This document shows, one piece after another, positions 18,102 to 26,376 of a stretch of DNA of 49,932 nt; the stretch's first letter is position 1, and the number at the start of each line of letters is the position of its first letter. Both the position numbers and the translations under genes were made by a program. This DNA comes from Thioalkalivibrio sulfidiphilus (GTDB lineage: Bacteria; Pseudomonadota; Gammaproteobacteria; Ectothiorhodospirales; Ectothiorhodospiraceae): positions 72,186-122,117 of the forward strand of contig NZ_KB898924.1 in assembly GCF_000377945.1 (NCBI RefSeq). Direction: 5' to 3'. The notes under the pieces are model-generated. The model worked only from the letters and a program-made list of their open reading frames with translations. It did no database searches and had not been told where the DNA came from.

Positions 18102-19526
18102 TCACAGATACGGCGTCAGCAACCTTGCTGCGCCGTTCCTGAGCCGCACGGGCAGGGATCGCCCCAGGCTTTCCTCGAGCGTCAGCAGGCGCGCCTCGCG
18201 CTTGCGTTCCTCCACCCAGTCCTGCATCTGCCGGCCCAGTGCCGGGTCCAGGCATTCCAGGTTGAACTCGAAATTGAGCCGCAGGCTGCGCGGGTCCCAG
18301 TTGGCGGAGCCGAGCAGCACCCACTGGCCGTCCACCAGCAGCAGCTTGGAGTGATCGAAGGGGGGTGGCGTGAGCCAGATGCGGCAGCCCCGTTCCAGCA
18401 CCATCCAGTGCATGGCCTCGGAGGCCCATTGCACCAGGGGCAGGTTGCCCCGTGCCGGCAGCAGGATGTCCACCTCGAGACCCCGCAGGGCGGCGCTGTT
18501 GAGTGCCGAGATCAGCGAGCCGTCGGGCAGGAAGTAGGGGGTCATCACGGTGATGCTCTCCCGGGCCTCGGCGAGCGCGGCGAGCATCAGCTGGCGCAGG
18601 GTCTCGAAGTGCTCGTCGGGCCCGTCGGGGACGCCGCGCGCGGGCACAGCGCCCACGGGCGGGAGTTCCGGGAACCAGTCGCCGCCTTGCAGTGTTTCGC
18701 CGGTGGCGAAGCGCCAGTCGTCGGCGAATACCCGCTGCATCTGCGCCACCACCGGTCCCTGCACCTGGAAGTGCAGGTCCTGCACCGGGTGGCGTACGTC
18801 CAGGTCGATCCGATGTCCGGCGCGCAGGTTCATGCCGCCGGTGAAGCCGGTGTGTCCGTCCACCACCAGCAGCTTGCGGTGGTTGCGCAGGTTGAAGGCC
18901 GCGAGCGTGCGTGGCAGGTGCATGGGCAGGAACAGCCGCGCCGGCACGCCGGCACGGCGCAGCGCCCGCTGCATGCTGCGCCGGCTGTAGCGCACACCCA
19001 CCCCGTCGATGAGCACGCGCACCGCCACGCCCCGTTCATGAGCGCGGATCAGGGCGTCGCGGAATTCCTTGCCCGTGGGATCGTGGTCGAAGATGTAGGT
19101 GGCCAGGGCCACACTGTGCTTCGCGCCGTTGATGGCCTCGAGCATGGCCGGATAGGCGGCCTCGCCGTTGACCAGGGGTTCCAGCCGGTTGCCGCCGGTG
19201 TAGGGGAAAGGGCTCAGGGCATCCCCGGCGCGCACCAGGGGCCGCCAGCGCGCATCGATGGGTGCCGGCACCACGGTTCGTGGCAGCGGTGCCTGTGGGT
19301 GCCCCGCCGCCTCGCGCAGGGCCCGGGCGCGGCTCTTGATGCGGTTGACCCCGAGCAGCCAGTACAGGATCGATCCGCCCAGGGGCAGGAGCATGATCAG
19401 CCCCACCCAGGCGATCACCGCCCGGGTGTCGCGTTTGTTGAGCAGGGCATGTGCCGCGCTGTAGAGGGCGATGCCCAGCACCAGCAGGGCGGAGAGGCTC
19501 GCGATGAGGGCCTGCAGGGTGTCCAT
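18102..19526 (-). CDS. cls: Cardiolipin synthase (phospholipase D superfamily)
   Basis: Makes cardiolipin from phosphatidylglycerol at the inner membrane. Two N-terminal membrane helices (about 5-28 and 38-58, VIAWVGLIMLLPLGGSILYW) precede two PLD domains with HKD motifs NHRKLLVVDG and DHSKLLLVDG. The nearby GGMN and GSANWD residues are also conserved. Length 474 aa is normal for ClsA-type enzymes. The gene converges on the chemoreceptor. Confidence 0.95.
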   Translation of the reverse strand: MDTLQALIASLSALLVLGIALYSAAHALLNKRDTRAVIAWVGLIMLLPLGGSILYWLLGVNRIKSRARALREAAGHPQAPLPRTVVPAPIDARWRPLVRAGDALSPFPYTGGNRLEPLVNGEAAYPAMLEAINGAKHSVALATYIFDHDPTGKEFRDALIRAHERGVAVRVLIDGVGVRYSRRSMQRALRRAGVPARLFLPMHLPRTLAAFNLRNHRKLLVVDGHTGFTGGMNLRAGHRIDLDVRHPVQDLHFQVQGPVVAQMQRVFADDWRFATGETLQGGDWFPELPPVGAVPARGVPDGPDEHFETLRQLMLAALAEARESITVMTPYFLPDGSLISALNSAALRGLEVDILLPARGNLPLVQWASEAMHWMVLERGCRIWLTPPPFDHSKLLLVDGQWVLLGSANWDPRSLRLNFEFNLECLDPALGRQMQDWVEERKREARLLTLEESLGRSLPVRLRNGAARLLTPYL

Positions 19527-19534
19527 GGCTGCAA

Positions 19535-19634
19535 GGATGAGGGAGGAAGGGTGATGGATGAAAGGGGTGAGGGGTGAGGGGTGAAACCACCCTCACCCTG
19601 GCCCTCCCCCATGAGGGGGAGGGGACTCATCAAT
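19535..19634. repeat. Heptamer run and CCTCACCC repeat upstream of cls
   Basis: AGGGGTG repeated three times at period 7, followed by its inverse CACCCTCACCCTGGCCCTCC and the palindrome CTCCCCCATGAGGGGGAG. The cls promoter must lie in or beyond this array; none is recognisable. Confidence 0.6.
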
Positions 19635-19638
19635 CTAG

Positions 19639-19892
19639 CCCGCATATCTCACCGGTATCGCGGGAGCAGGCGAAGGATTCGCGTTCGTAGGCGCCGCTCT
19701 GGAGTGAAACCCATAGCCGTAGCTATGGGTTGAGTGAAGAGCAAGCCTACGAACGCGAAGACGAGCCTGAACCGCGATAGGACACCGGCGGGAACAGTCT
19801 GTCATGCTGAGGCTGCCGACCATTTCAATGTATTCCACTGATGTTTCGGCTTGTTGCGCGCCCGCCGGTGTCCGACCGGTGAGATATGCGGG
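19639..19892. mobile_element. MITE-like element, copy 1 (254 bp)
   Basis: Terminal inverted repeats CCCGCATATCTCACCGGT and ACCGGTGAGATATGCGGG bound a 254-bp non-coding element flanked by the 4-bp duplication CTAG (19635-19638, 19893-19896). The interior matches, in opposite orientation, the element at 27601-27853. It contains a hairpin built on AACCCATAG/CTATGGGTT. No transposase is encoded. Confidence 0.88.
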
Positions 19893-19899
19893 CTAGTGT

Positions 19900-19936
19900 C
19901 GTAGGTTAGGGTTCGCTGCGCTCACCCCAACCTACG
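19900..19936. repeat. GTAGGTT...AACCTAC inverted repeat
   Basis: Near-palindrome CGTAGGTTAGGG...CACCCCAACCTACG with the inner sequence TTCGCTGCGCT. It supplies the TAG stop (19932-19934) of the ArsR-rhodanese gene. Confidence 0.7.
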
Positions 19937-20600
19937 ATGCCGCCTTCTCCACCGGCAGGCCGGCGTTCTTCCATTCCGGGTAGCCGTCTTCCATGCGCCG
20001 GGCGCGGAAGCCCTTTTCGCGCAGGTTGTGGACCGCGTCGTAGGCGAGCACGCAGTAGGGTCCCCGGCAATAGGCGATCACCTCGCGCCCGGGGTCCAGC
20101 TGGCCGAGGCGGGCCTCCAGTTCATCGAGGGGGATGTTGATGGCGCCGGGCACGTGACCGGCTTGGAATTCCGCTTCGGGGCGCACGTCCACCACGGTCA
20201 CTTCGCCCCGGCGAATGCGTTCCAGCAGCTGATCCACGGGCACCGGTTCCATGGCGTCCCGGGGATCCAGGTGCCGGTGCACCAGGTGATCCACGTCGGG
20301 GATGTGCTGCCGGGCCACCCGGCGCAGGGCATCCATGAGGGCGACCACGTCATCGCCCGCCAGGCTGTAGAGCACCCGCTGACCCTGGCGCCGTGACTGC
20401 ACCAGGCCCGCCTGGCGCAGCTGCTGCAGGTGCTGGGAGGTGTTGGCCACGCTCTGGCCGCTGAGGCCCGCCAGCTCATCCACACCCCGGGATCCCTGGG
20501 CCAGGAACTCCAGCAGCTCCAGGCGGTTCGGATGGCTCAGGGCCTTGCCCAGTCGGGCGAACTGGGCCAGCAGCAGGTGCTTGATGTTCGCGCTTGACAT
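19932..20600 (-). CDS. ArsR family regulator with C-terminal rhodanese domain
   Basis: Residues 1-100 form an ArsR winged helix (HPNRLELLEFLAQGSRGVDE, then SVANTSQHLQQLRQAGLV). Residues 120-215 form a rhodanese domain with the active-site loop CRGPYC. Such fusions are found in sulfur-oxidising bacteria and probably sense persulfide or sulfur state; the ligand is inferred. ATG 20600 is preferred by homologous start pattern over TTG 20642, which lies within the operator. A perfect palindrome just upstream suggests autoregulation. Confidence 0.9.
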   Translation of the reverse strand: MSSANIKHLLLAQFARLGKALSHPNRLELLEFLAQGSRGVDELAGLSGQSVANTSQHLQQLRQAGLVQSRRQGQRVLYSLAGDDVVALMDALRRVARQHIPDVDHLVHRHLDPRDAMEPVPVDQLLERIRRGEVTVVDVRPEAEFQAGHVPGAINIPLDELEARLGQLDPGREVIAYCRGPYCVLAYDAVHNLREKGFRARRMEDGYPEWKNAGLPVEKAAS

Positions 20601-20632
20601 GGGGGCATTAGAGCGCGAAACTGCGCCACAAT

Positions 20633-20660
20633 CAATATTCAATTGATTTATTGAATATTG
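20633..20660. promoter_or_regulatory. Perfect palindromic operator of the ArsR-rhodanese gene
   Basis: CAATATTCAAT (20633-20643) and ATTGAATATTG (20650-20660) are exact inverted 11-bp arms around a 6-base spacer, in an AT-rich island 33 bases upstream of the regulator ATG. Position and symmetry fit an ArsR/SqrR/BigR-type operator. Confidence 0.75.
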
Positions 20661-20718
20661 CCCGGGGTGAGGAGAGAGGCGTAAAGCGAGAGACGTACGG
20701 TTCGTATCGTCAAGCTAG

Positions 20719-20894
20719 CCCGCATATCTCACCACCGTTCGTAGCGAGGGCGTCGAGATGCCGCTGTGACGGGGCGCGCGGAGCGCAAGACGGCGCCGGC
20801 GTAGCCGACACTACGTCAAGCCGGCTGAAGTGAGCACGCCCCGTCACAGCGAGCAGATCGGCGGCCGCAGTAGAACGGTGGTGAGATATGCGGG
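20719..20894. mobile_element. MITE-like element with the same ends, shorter type (176 bp)
   Basis: Ends CCCGCATATCTCACC and GGTGAGATATGCGGG are identical to the 254-bp elements and CTAG flanks both sides (20715-20718, 20895-20898), but the interior differs. The inner sequence has subterminal repeats ACCGTTC/GAACGGT and a GACGGGGCG/CGCCCCGTC pair. It separates the ArsR operator from the divergent gene at 20955. Confidence 0.85.
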
Positions 20895-20904
20895 CTAGAA
20901 CCAT

Positions 20905-20945
20905 GTCGCCTCACCCCTGACACCTCACGCCTCACGCACTCTAGA
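20905..20945. repeat. Short CTCACGC heptamer run
   Basis: CGCCTCACCCCTGACACCTC then ACGCCTCACGCACTC is a degenerate period-7 run. Its inverse (GGGGTGAGGAGAGAGGCGTA) lies at 20664-20683 on the other side of the MITE. Confidence 0.55.
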
Positions 20946-20954
20946 GAGTCCGCC

Positions 20955-21806
20955 ATGACCGAATGGATCACCGCCAACGAGGCCGCCCTGCGGCTCGGTT
21001 TCTTTCTGGGCATCCTGCTGCTGCTGGGCATCGCCGAGGCCCTGTTGCCCCGGCGCCAGCGTCTGCTCACCCGACTGCAGCGCTGGACCAGCAACTTAGG
21101 GATCGTGGTGATCAACACCGTGCTCCTGCGCCTGCTGTTCCCCGCGGCGGCGGTGGGCATGGCGGTGTTCGCCCAGTCGGCGGGCTGGGGGGTGTTCAAC
21201 ACCTTCGAGGTGCCTTTCTGGATCGCGGTGCTGGTGTCGGTGCTGGTGCTGGATTTCATGATCTGGCTGCAGCACGTGATGGTCCACGCGGTGCCCGCCC
21301 TGTGGCGCCTGCACCGGGTGCACCACGCGGACCTGGACTTCGATGTCACCACCGGCCTGCGCTTCCACCCCCTGGAGATCATCCTGTCCATGGGGATCAA
21401 GTTCGCCGTGATCGCGGTGCTGGGCCCGCCGGTGCTGGCGGTGATCCTCTTCGAGATCCTGTTGAACGCCACCTCCATGTTCAACCACAGCAACCTGCGC
21501 CTGCCCCTGGGTCTGGACCGGGTGCTGCGTCTGTTCGTGGTCACCCCGGACATGCACCGGGTGCATCATTCCGTGGCCGATGACGAGACCAACTCGAACT
21601 TCGGCTTCAATCTGCCCTGGTGGGATCGCCTGTTCGGCACCTACAAGGCCCAGCCCCGGGAAGGTCACGAGGGCATGACCATCGGCATCGACACCTTCCG
21701 CGATCCCCGCCAGTGCGACGGCCTCAAGGGCATGCTGCTGATGCCCTTCGTGGGCAAGGTCACCGACTACGCCATCAACCGTCGCCAGTGGGAGAGGAAG
21801 CCGTGA
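20955..21806 (+). CDS. Sterol desaturase / fatty acid hydroxylase family membrane protein
   Basis: Integral membrane di-iron oxygenase family, 283 aa, with about four hydrophobic segments. The His clusters are present in order: HVMVH, HRVHH, FHPLE, FNHSN and HRVHHS. These ligate the two irons in characterised relatives. The substrate is not predictable. It overlaps the following TVP38-rhodanese gene by 4 bases (GTGA), so the two are translated together. Confidence 0.9.
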   Translation: MTEWITANEAALRLGFFLGILLLLGIAEALLPRRQRLLTRLQRWTSNLGIVVINTVLLRLLFPAAAVGMAVFAQSAGWGVFNTFEVPFWIAVLVSVLVLDFMIWLQHVMVHAVPALWRLHRVHHADLDFDVTTGLRFHPLEIILSMGIKFAVIAVLGPPVLAVILFEILLNATSMFNHSNLRLPLGLDRVLRLFVVTPDMHRVHHSVADDETNSNFGFNLPWWDRLFGTYKAQPREGHEGMTIGIDTFRDPRQCDGLKGMLLMPFVGKVTDYAINRRQWERKP

Positions 21807-22765
21807 GAAGCGGCAGGGTGTGGCTGCGCATCGGCCTGGGCCTGCTGGTGCTGGCGGGCATCGTGCTCGCGGTCCTGTATCGGGATGCCTTCACCGTAGA
21901 GGCCCTGGAGACCCGGATGGCAGAACTGGGCTACACCGCGCCGCTGCTCTTCATGGGTCTCTACGCCCTGGCGGCGGTGTTCTTCCTGCCCGGCTCGGTG
22001 CTGACCCTGGCCGGCGGGGCCCTGTTCGGTCCCGTCTGGGGCACCGTCTACAGCCTGGTGGGCGCCACCGTGGGCGCGACCCTGGCCTTCCTGGTGTCCC
22101 GCTATCTGGCCGCCGACTGGACCCAGCGGCGGGCCGGTGGCCGGCTGTCGATGCTGGTGCGCGGCGTGGAGCAGGAAGGCTGGCGTTTCGTGGCCTTCAC
22201 GCGGCTGGTGCCCCTGTTCCCCTACAACCTGCTCAACTACGCCCTGGGCCTGACCCGCATCCCGTTCTGGCACTACGTCCTGGCTACCTTCGTGTGCATG
22301 GCCCCGGGGGCCTTTGCCTACACCTGGCTGGGCTACGCCGGGCGGGAGGCGGTGGCCGGCGGCGAGGGTGTGATCCAGACCGTGCTCATCGCCCTGGCGA
22401 TCCTGGCCGCGGTGATGTTCCTGCCGCGCCTGGTCACCCGCATGCGCCGGGGCCGGGACCTGTCGGTACAGGAACTCCACGAGCGCCTGGATGCGGGACG
22501 GGTCACCCTGCTCGACGTGCGCGGCGCGGACGAGTTCGCCGAGGGACATGTCCAGGGCGCGGTGCACATCCCCGTGGACCAGTTGCTCGCCGATCCCCAG
22601 CGGGTGGCCGAGGCCCATGGCGGTCCGCTGGCCATCATCTGCCGCACCGACCGGCGCTCCGCCAAGGCCTGGCAGGCCCTGGCCAGGGCCGGGGTGGTGG
22701 ATGCCCGGGTGGTGGCCGGCGGCATGGAGGCCTGGACCCGGGCCGGCCTGCCGGTCAGCCGCTGA
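21803..22765 (+). CDS. TVP38/TMEM64 membrane protein fused to rhodanese domain
   Basis: Residues 1-225 are a DedA-like TVP38/TMEM64 domain with several membrane helices. The signature stretch is LPGSVLTLAGGALFGPVWGT and a second is FTRLVPLFPYNLLNYALGLT. Residues 230-320 are a rhodanese domain (LLDVRGADEFAEGHVQGAVH) with an active-site Cys in IICRTDRRS. The GTG start at 21803 overlaps the previous stop and has GAGAGGAA upstream. The fusion hints at sulfur transfer at the membrane. Confidence 0.9.
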   Translation: MRSGRVWLRIGLGLLVLAGIVLAVLYRDAFTVEALETRMAELGYTAPLLFMGLYALAAVFFLPGSVLTLAGGALFGPVWGTVYSLVGATVGATLAFLVSRYLAADWTQRRAGGRLSMLVRGVEQEGWRFVAFTRLVPLFPYNLLNYALGLTRIPFWHYVLATFVCMAPGAFAYTWLGYAGREAVAGGEGVIQTVLIALAILAAVMFLPRLVTRMRRGRDLSVQELHERLDAGRVTLLDVRGADEFAEGHVQGAVHIPVDQLLADPQRVAEAHGGPLAIICRTDRRSAKAWQALARAGVVDARVVAGGMEAWTRAGLPVSR

Positions 22766-22774
22766 AGCCTGCGC

Positions 22775-23464
22775 ATGGATCGTCGCGAGACACCCTGGCT
22801 GTCGGTGGTGATCCCCGTGCTCAACGAGGCCGAGGGCATCGGCCAGCTGCTGGAGCAACTGGCGCCCCTGCGCGAACGTGGCGCCGAACTCATCCTGGTT
22901 GATGGCGGCAGCAGCGACGGCACCCGCGAAATTGCCGCCGGCCGGGTGGACCGTCTGCTGCAACGGGGGCGGGGCAGGGCGCGGCAGATGAATGCCGGGG
23001 CCGCGGTGGCCCGGGGCGAGGTGCTGTGGTTCCTGCACGGCGACAGCCGCATTCCCGAGGAGGCCGATGAACACATCCGCGAGGCCCTGTCCCGGCGGGC
23101 CTGGGGTCGCTTCGACGTGCGACTCTCCGGTGAGCAGCCGATGCTGAGGGTGGTGGAGCGGGCCATGAACCTGCGCTCCTGCCTGACCGGCATCGCTACC
23201 GGCGACCAGGGGATGTTCCTGGGGCGTGAGGACTTCCAGTCTCTGGGCGGTTTTCCCGCCATCGAACTCATGGAGGACATCGCCCTCAGCAAGCGCCTGA
23301 AGCGCGCCCTGGGCCGCCCCGCCTGTGTGCGCGTGCCGCTCACCACCTCCAGCCGACGCTGGGAGACCCGCGGCATCCTGCGCACCGTTCTGCTCATGTG
23401 GTGGCTGCGCCTGGCCTATGCCCTGGGCGTGAAGCCGGCGCGCCTGGCGAGGTGGTACCGGTGA
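22775..23464 (+). CDS. GT2-type glycosyltransferase (TIGR04283-like)
   Basis: A 229-aa GT-A fold enzyme with SVVIPVLNEAEGIGQLLEQL, DGGSSDGT and the metal-binding HGDSR. The family named TIGR04283 is often found beside TIGR04282 (DUF2064), as here, and both have been linked by name to arsenosugar-type biosynthesis. The real sugar acceptor is unknown. Ten bases separate it from the TVP38 gene, and it overlaps the next gene by 4 bases. Confidence 0.88.
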   Translation: MDRRETPWLSVVIPVLNEAEGIGQLLEQLAPLRERGAELILVDGGSSDGTREIAAGRVDRLLQRGRGRARQMNAGAAVARGEVLWFLHGDSRIPEEADEHIREALSRRAWGRFDVRLSGEQPMLRVVERAMNLRSCLTGIATGDQGMFLGREDFQSLGGFPAIELMEDIALSKRLKRALGRPACVRVPLTTSSRRWETRGILRTVLLMWWLRLAYALGVKPARLARWYR

Positions 23465-24072
23465 CCCGCATCCAGGTCTTCGCCCGCGCGCCCCGACCCG
23501 GGCAGACCAAGACCCGGCTGATCCCGGCCCTGGGGGCCGAGGGGGCGGCCGCGCTGCATGCCCGGCTCGTCCATCGCACCCTGCGGGTGGCCCGGGAGGC
23601 CGCGCCGGGGACTGTTGAACTCTGGTGCAGCCCCGATGCCGGGGATGATTTCTTCGGGACCTGCGAGGATCGTTACGGGGTAGTGCTACGGGAACAGCCC
23701 GAGGGTGACCTGGGGGCGCGCATGTTCGCGGCGCTCCGCGATGCCCGGGCGGCGGGCGAGCATGCGGTGCTGGTGGGCACCGACTGCCCGGCACTCTCGG
23801 CGGACCACCTGCGCCGTGCCAGGGACTGGCTCGAGTCGGGCGCGGACCTGGTGCTGGGACCCGCCGAGGACGGCGGTTACGTGCTCATCGGCGCGGGGCG
23901 GCCTGAGCCGGTCCTGTTCACCCACATGCCCTGGGGGACGGAGCGGGTGTTTGCAGAGACGCTCGCACGGGCCCGCGACGCGGGGCTTGCCGTACAGTGC
24001 CTGGAGCCGCTGGCCGACCTGGACCGGCCCGAGGACCTGCTGCGGGTCAATCTCGACGCCCTGGGCGACTGA
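23461..24072 (+). CDS. DUF2064/TIGR04282 nucleotidyltransferase-like glycosyltransferase
   Basis: A 203-aa GT-A-like enzyme with FARAPRPGQTKTRL near the N-terminus, VGTDCPAL, and PAEDGGYVLIG, all hallmarks of DUF2064. GTG start at 23461 overlaps the previous stop (GTGA). It is the usual partner of the TIGR04283 enzyme upstream and closes a translationally linked run. Confidence 0.88.
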   Translation: MTRIQVFARAPRPGQTKTRLIPALGAEGAAALHARLVHRTLRVAREAAPGTVELWCSPDAGDDFFGTCEDRYGVVLREQPEGDLGARMFAALRDARAAGEHAVLVGTDCPALSADHLRRARDWLESGADLVLGPAEDGGYVLIGAGRPEPVLFTHMPWGTERVFAETLARARDAGLAVQCLEPLADLDRPEDLLRVNLDALGD

Positions 24073-24124
24073 CGGGCCAGGCATCACGGGCATCCTGGTG
24101 CCCGCTTGTGTACAATCGCGCCCC

Positions 24125-24376
24125 ATGAAAGATCGCGCCCTCAGATTCATCGACAGCGTCCCGCTGATGTTCGCCCTGTTCTTCGGTATCGGCCTGGGCC
24201 TTGCGCCCTTCGTGCCGGAGCCCCACCTGGTCGAGAAGACCCGCATGCTGTTCGAGGGCACGCTCACCCGGCCCCTGGACATCTTCGACCTGTTCATGCA
24301 CCTGGCCCCCGTGGTGCTGCTCGCCCTCAAGCTCTGGCGCCTGGCCTGGCTCAAGCAGCACGGCGCCCAGGGCTGA
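24125..24376 (+). CDS. Small conserved two-helix membrane protein
   Basis: An 83-aa protein with membrane helices at about 9-28 (FIDSVPLMFALFFGIGLGLA) and 57-72 (LFMHLAPVVLLALKL). Between them is the conserved cytoplasmic/periplasmic loop PEPHLVEKTRMLFEGTLTRP. I recall similar proteins being carried in databases under uninformative transporter names; no function is assigned. It trails the glycosyltransferase pair by 52 bases. Confidence 0.7.
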   Translation: MKDRALRFIDSVPLMFALFFGIGLGLAPFVPEPHLVEKTRMLFEGTLTRPLDIFDLFMHLAPVVLLALKLWRLAWLKQHGAQG

Positions 24377-24388
24377 AGCCCGCCGTCC

Positions 24389-24463
24389 CGTAGGTCGGGC
24401 TTCAGCCCGACAGCCGGTGTCTATCGAAGCCCCGCCCATCGGCCTTCAGGCCGACCTGCGGGA
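24389..24463. repeat. GTAGGTCGGGCTTCAGCCCGAC inverted repeat pair
   Basis: A palindromic arm GGTCGGGCTTCAGCCCGAC (24392-24410) and a second arm CGGCCTTCAGGCCGACCTGC face each other between converging genes. They may serve as a two-way terminator. Confidence 0.7.
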
Positions 24464-24472
24464 ACCCCGTCG

Positions 24473-25300
24473 TCATGCCTCCACCGCCTCCAGATACCGC
24501 CCGTGCACCCACCCCTCCAGGTCCGACAGCCCGTTGACCGCCTCCAGCACGCTGACCCGGCGCCAGTCCCCGTCCTGGTCTATCACTTCCAGTTTCACTC
24601 CCAGGGGTAGCGGGCCGCTGGGCAGCAGCGGGTGCCTCACGCCCGGGCCGCTGCGGATGTTGAGTCCCGTGGTGGTGCGCATCACCGGCAGGCTGTCCTC
24701 CTGTCGGCCCAGCAGCCGGGCGCGCAGCGAGCCCATGGGGAAGGCGGGGCCCGGGTCGGACTTGCGGCCCGGGGAGATGTCTTCGTGGCCGACGATGTCC
24801 TCCAGGCCGTAGCGGGCGAACAGGCACTGGGCCACCTCCAGGGTGGCCTCGATCTGCTCCCGGGTGTAGAGCTGCCAGCCGCTGGGCTCCGTCTCGTGCT
24901 TGTGGCGGGCCACCAGCACCTCGTCATCGTGGTAATCCCGTCCGAACCAGGATCGCCATTGGTCCCCGTGGGGCTGCAGGCGCCCGGCGTTGTCCAGTTC
25001 GATGCCGATGCTGTGTCGGTTGAGGCCGCTGAGATCGTTCCAGCGGCTCGCCCCCGCGTGCCAGGCCACGGTGTCGAAGGGCACCATCTGGGTGATGTGG
25101 CCGTCCCGGTCGATCACCAGGTGCGCCGAGGCCTTGGCCTGGGGGTTGAGGAACCAGTTGATGGAGGATTCCGCGCTGGCCCCGGCGGTGAAGTGGATCA
25201 CCAGCAGGCGCGGTGTCATCTTGCCGCCTTGGCAGGGGCTCTTGCGGTATTCGCAGGGGTCGTTGTCGTGCAGATGCAATCGGTGTCTGACGATTTTCAT
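24473..25300 (-). CDS. N-acetylmuramoyl-L-alanine amidase with SH3-like domain
   Basis: Zinc amidase that cuts the peptide from muramic acid in peptidoglycan. The Amidase_2/PGRP core runs to about residue 185, with LLVIHFTAGASAESSINWF, GIELDNAG and the zinc-site HEDISPGRKSDPG. A C-terminal bacterial SH3-like domain (about 205-272, LNIRSGPGVRHPLL) probably binds wall. No signal peptide is obvious, so secretion or a phage/stress-related cytoplasmic role is open. It is divergent from the SDR gene. Confidence 0.88.
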   Translation of the reverse strand: MKIVRHRLHLHDNDPCEYRKSPCQGGKMTPRLLVIHFTAGASAESSINWFLNPQAKASAHLVIDRDGHITQMVPFDTVAWHAGASRWNDLSGLNRHSIGIELDNAGRLQPHGDQWRSWFGRDYHDDEVLVARHKHETEPSGWQLYTREQIEATLEVAQCLFARYGLEDIVGHEDISPGRKSDPGPAFPMGSLRARLLGRQEDSLPVMRTTTGLNIRSGPGVRHPLLPSGPLPLGVKLEVIDQDGDWRRVSVLEAVNGLSDLEGWVHGRYLEAVEA

Positions 25301-25378
25301 AGTTGAACCACTCCTTGTGGAATCTGGTCGCTAGATAGTCCAGGGTGAAAGAAACCCAATCAGTGATGCATAGAGCCT

Positions 25379-25396
25379 AGCAGGCTGTTGAACAAC
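25379..25396. repeat. Single CAGGCTGTTGAA end
   Basis: AGCAGGCTGTTGAACAAC matches the terminal repeat of the 144-bp element at 26177-26320. Only one end is present, so the SDR gene is bracketed by a solo end and a full element. Confidence 0.6.
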
Positions 25397-25426
25397 CGCC
25401 TGCCAGACGCATTTCAGGAGGTCAAC

Positions 25427-26178
25427 ATGCGACTCAAGAACAAGATCGCGGTGGTCACCGGCGGTGCCAGCGGCATCGGCGAGGCCACGGTGGTGGACAT
25501 GATCAACGAAGGCGCCCGGGTGGTGATCGCCGACATGGACGAGCAGCTGGGCGAGGCCCTGGCGCTGAAACTCAACGAGCGGCAGGAAGGCTGCGCCACT
25601 TCCAGCCCGTGGACGTGAGCGACGAGACCCAGGTGGAGACCCTTTTCGAGACCACCGTCTCGCGCCTGGGCACCGTGGACGCGGTGTTCAACAACGCCGG
25701 CATCGGCGGCATGGCCGCGGCGGAGAGCTATCCGCTCGAAGACTGGCAGCGCATCATCGACATCAACCTGACCGGCGTGTTCCTGGTGGCCAAGCACGCC
25801 CTCGGCCACATGAAGCGTCAGGGCTCAGGCAGCCTGATCAACTGCGCCTCCATCCTCGGCAACGTGGGCCAGTCCATGACCGCCGCCTATTCCGCCGCCA
25901 AGGGCGGGGTGGTCAACCTCACCCGCACCCTGGCCCTGGAGATGGCGCCCCACGGCGTGCGGGTCAACACCGTCTCGCCCGCCTACATCGACACGCCCCT
26001 GCTGCGGGACCTGGACGAGGCCACCCTCAAGGCGCTCATCGCCCTGCATCCCATCGGCCGCCTGGGCCGTTCGGAGGAGGTGGCCAAGGCGGTGAGCTTC
26101 CTGGCCTCTGATGATGCCAGCTTCATCACCGGCGCCAACCTGCTGGTGGATGGCGGCTTCACGGCGGGCAAGTCCTAG
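25427..26178 (+). pseudogene. Short-chain dehydrogenase/reductase with one frameshift
   Basis: ATG 25427 (SD AGGAGGT, 4 bases) opens an SDR with the cofactor motif TGGASGIGEA. At about 25600 the frame is lost: the sequence reads GCCACTTCCAG where one extra T would give ATFQPVDVSDE and continuity. The second frame then carries NNAG, the catalytic Ser-Tyr-Lys (YSAAK) and the C-terminal LLVDGGFTAGKS. The repaired product is about 251 aa, a normal SDR. The TAG stop coincides with the left edge of the CAGGCTGTTGAA element. Everything except the single base is intact, so the lesion is recent or a sequencing error. Confidence 0.88.
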
Positions 26179-26320
26179 CAAGCTGTTGAAAAACCCTCGG
26201 GCGGCGCCATGCTGCGTTGGAAAGCGGCTCAAAATGCTCATGTACTCGCCTGTACACTGCGCTTTTTCGCCGCTTTCCGCCTTGCCTGGCATCCGCCGGA
26301 GACTTTTTCAACAGCCTGCT
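26177..26320. mobile_element. MITE-like element with AGCAGGCTGTTGAAAAA ends
   Basis: Terminal inverted repeats AGCAAGCTGTTGAAAAA (26177-26193) and TTTTTCAACAGCCTGCT (26304-26320) differ at one base and bound 144 bp of non-coding DNA with GC-rich interior. No transposase is present. The left end starts within the SDR stop codon. Confidence 0.75.
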
Positions 26321-26376
26321 CGCGGCCGGTTCCCCGCGCCGGGCGGTGCTGTTCAAAGCCGCCCGCGTGGGGTTTA

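Noticed and set aside
19635-19838. Small similar open frames inside the two 254-bp elements (also 27649-27843)
   Set aside because: They look alike only because the elements are copies. Starts lie in the elements, there is no SD, and the shared peptide has no domain.
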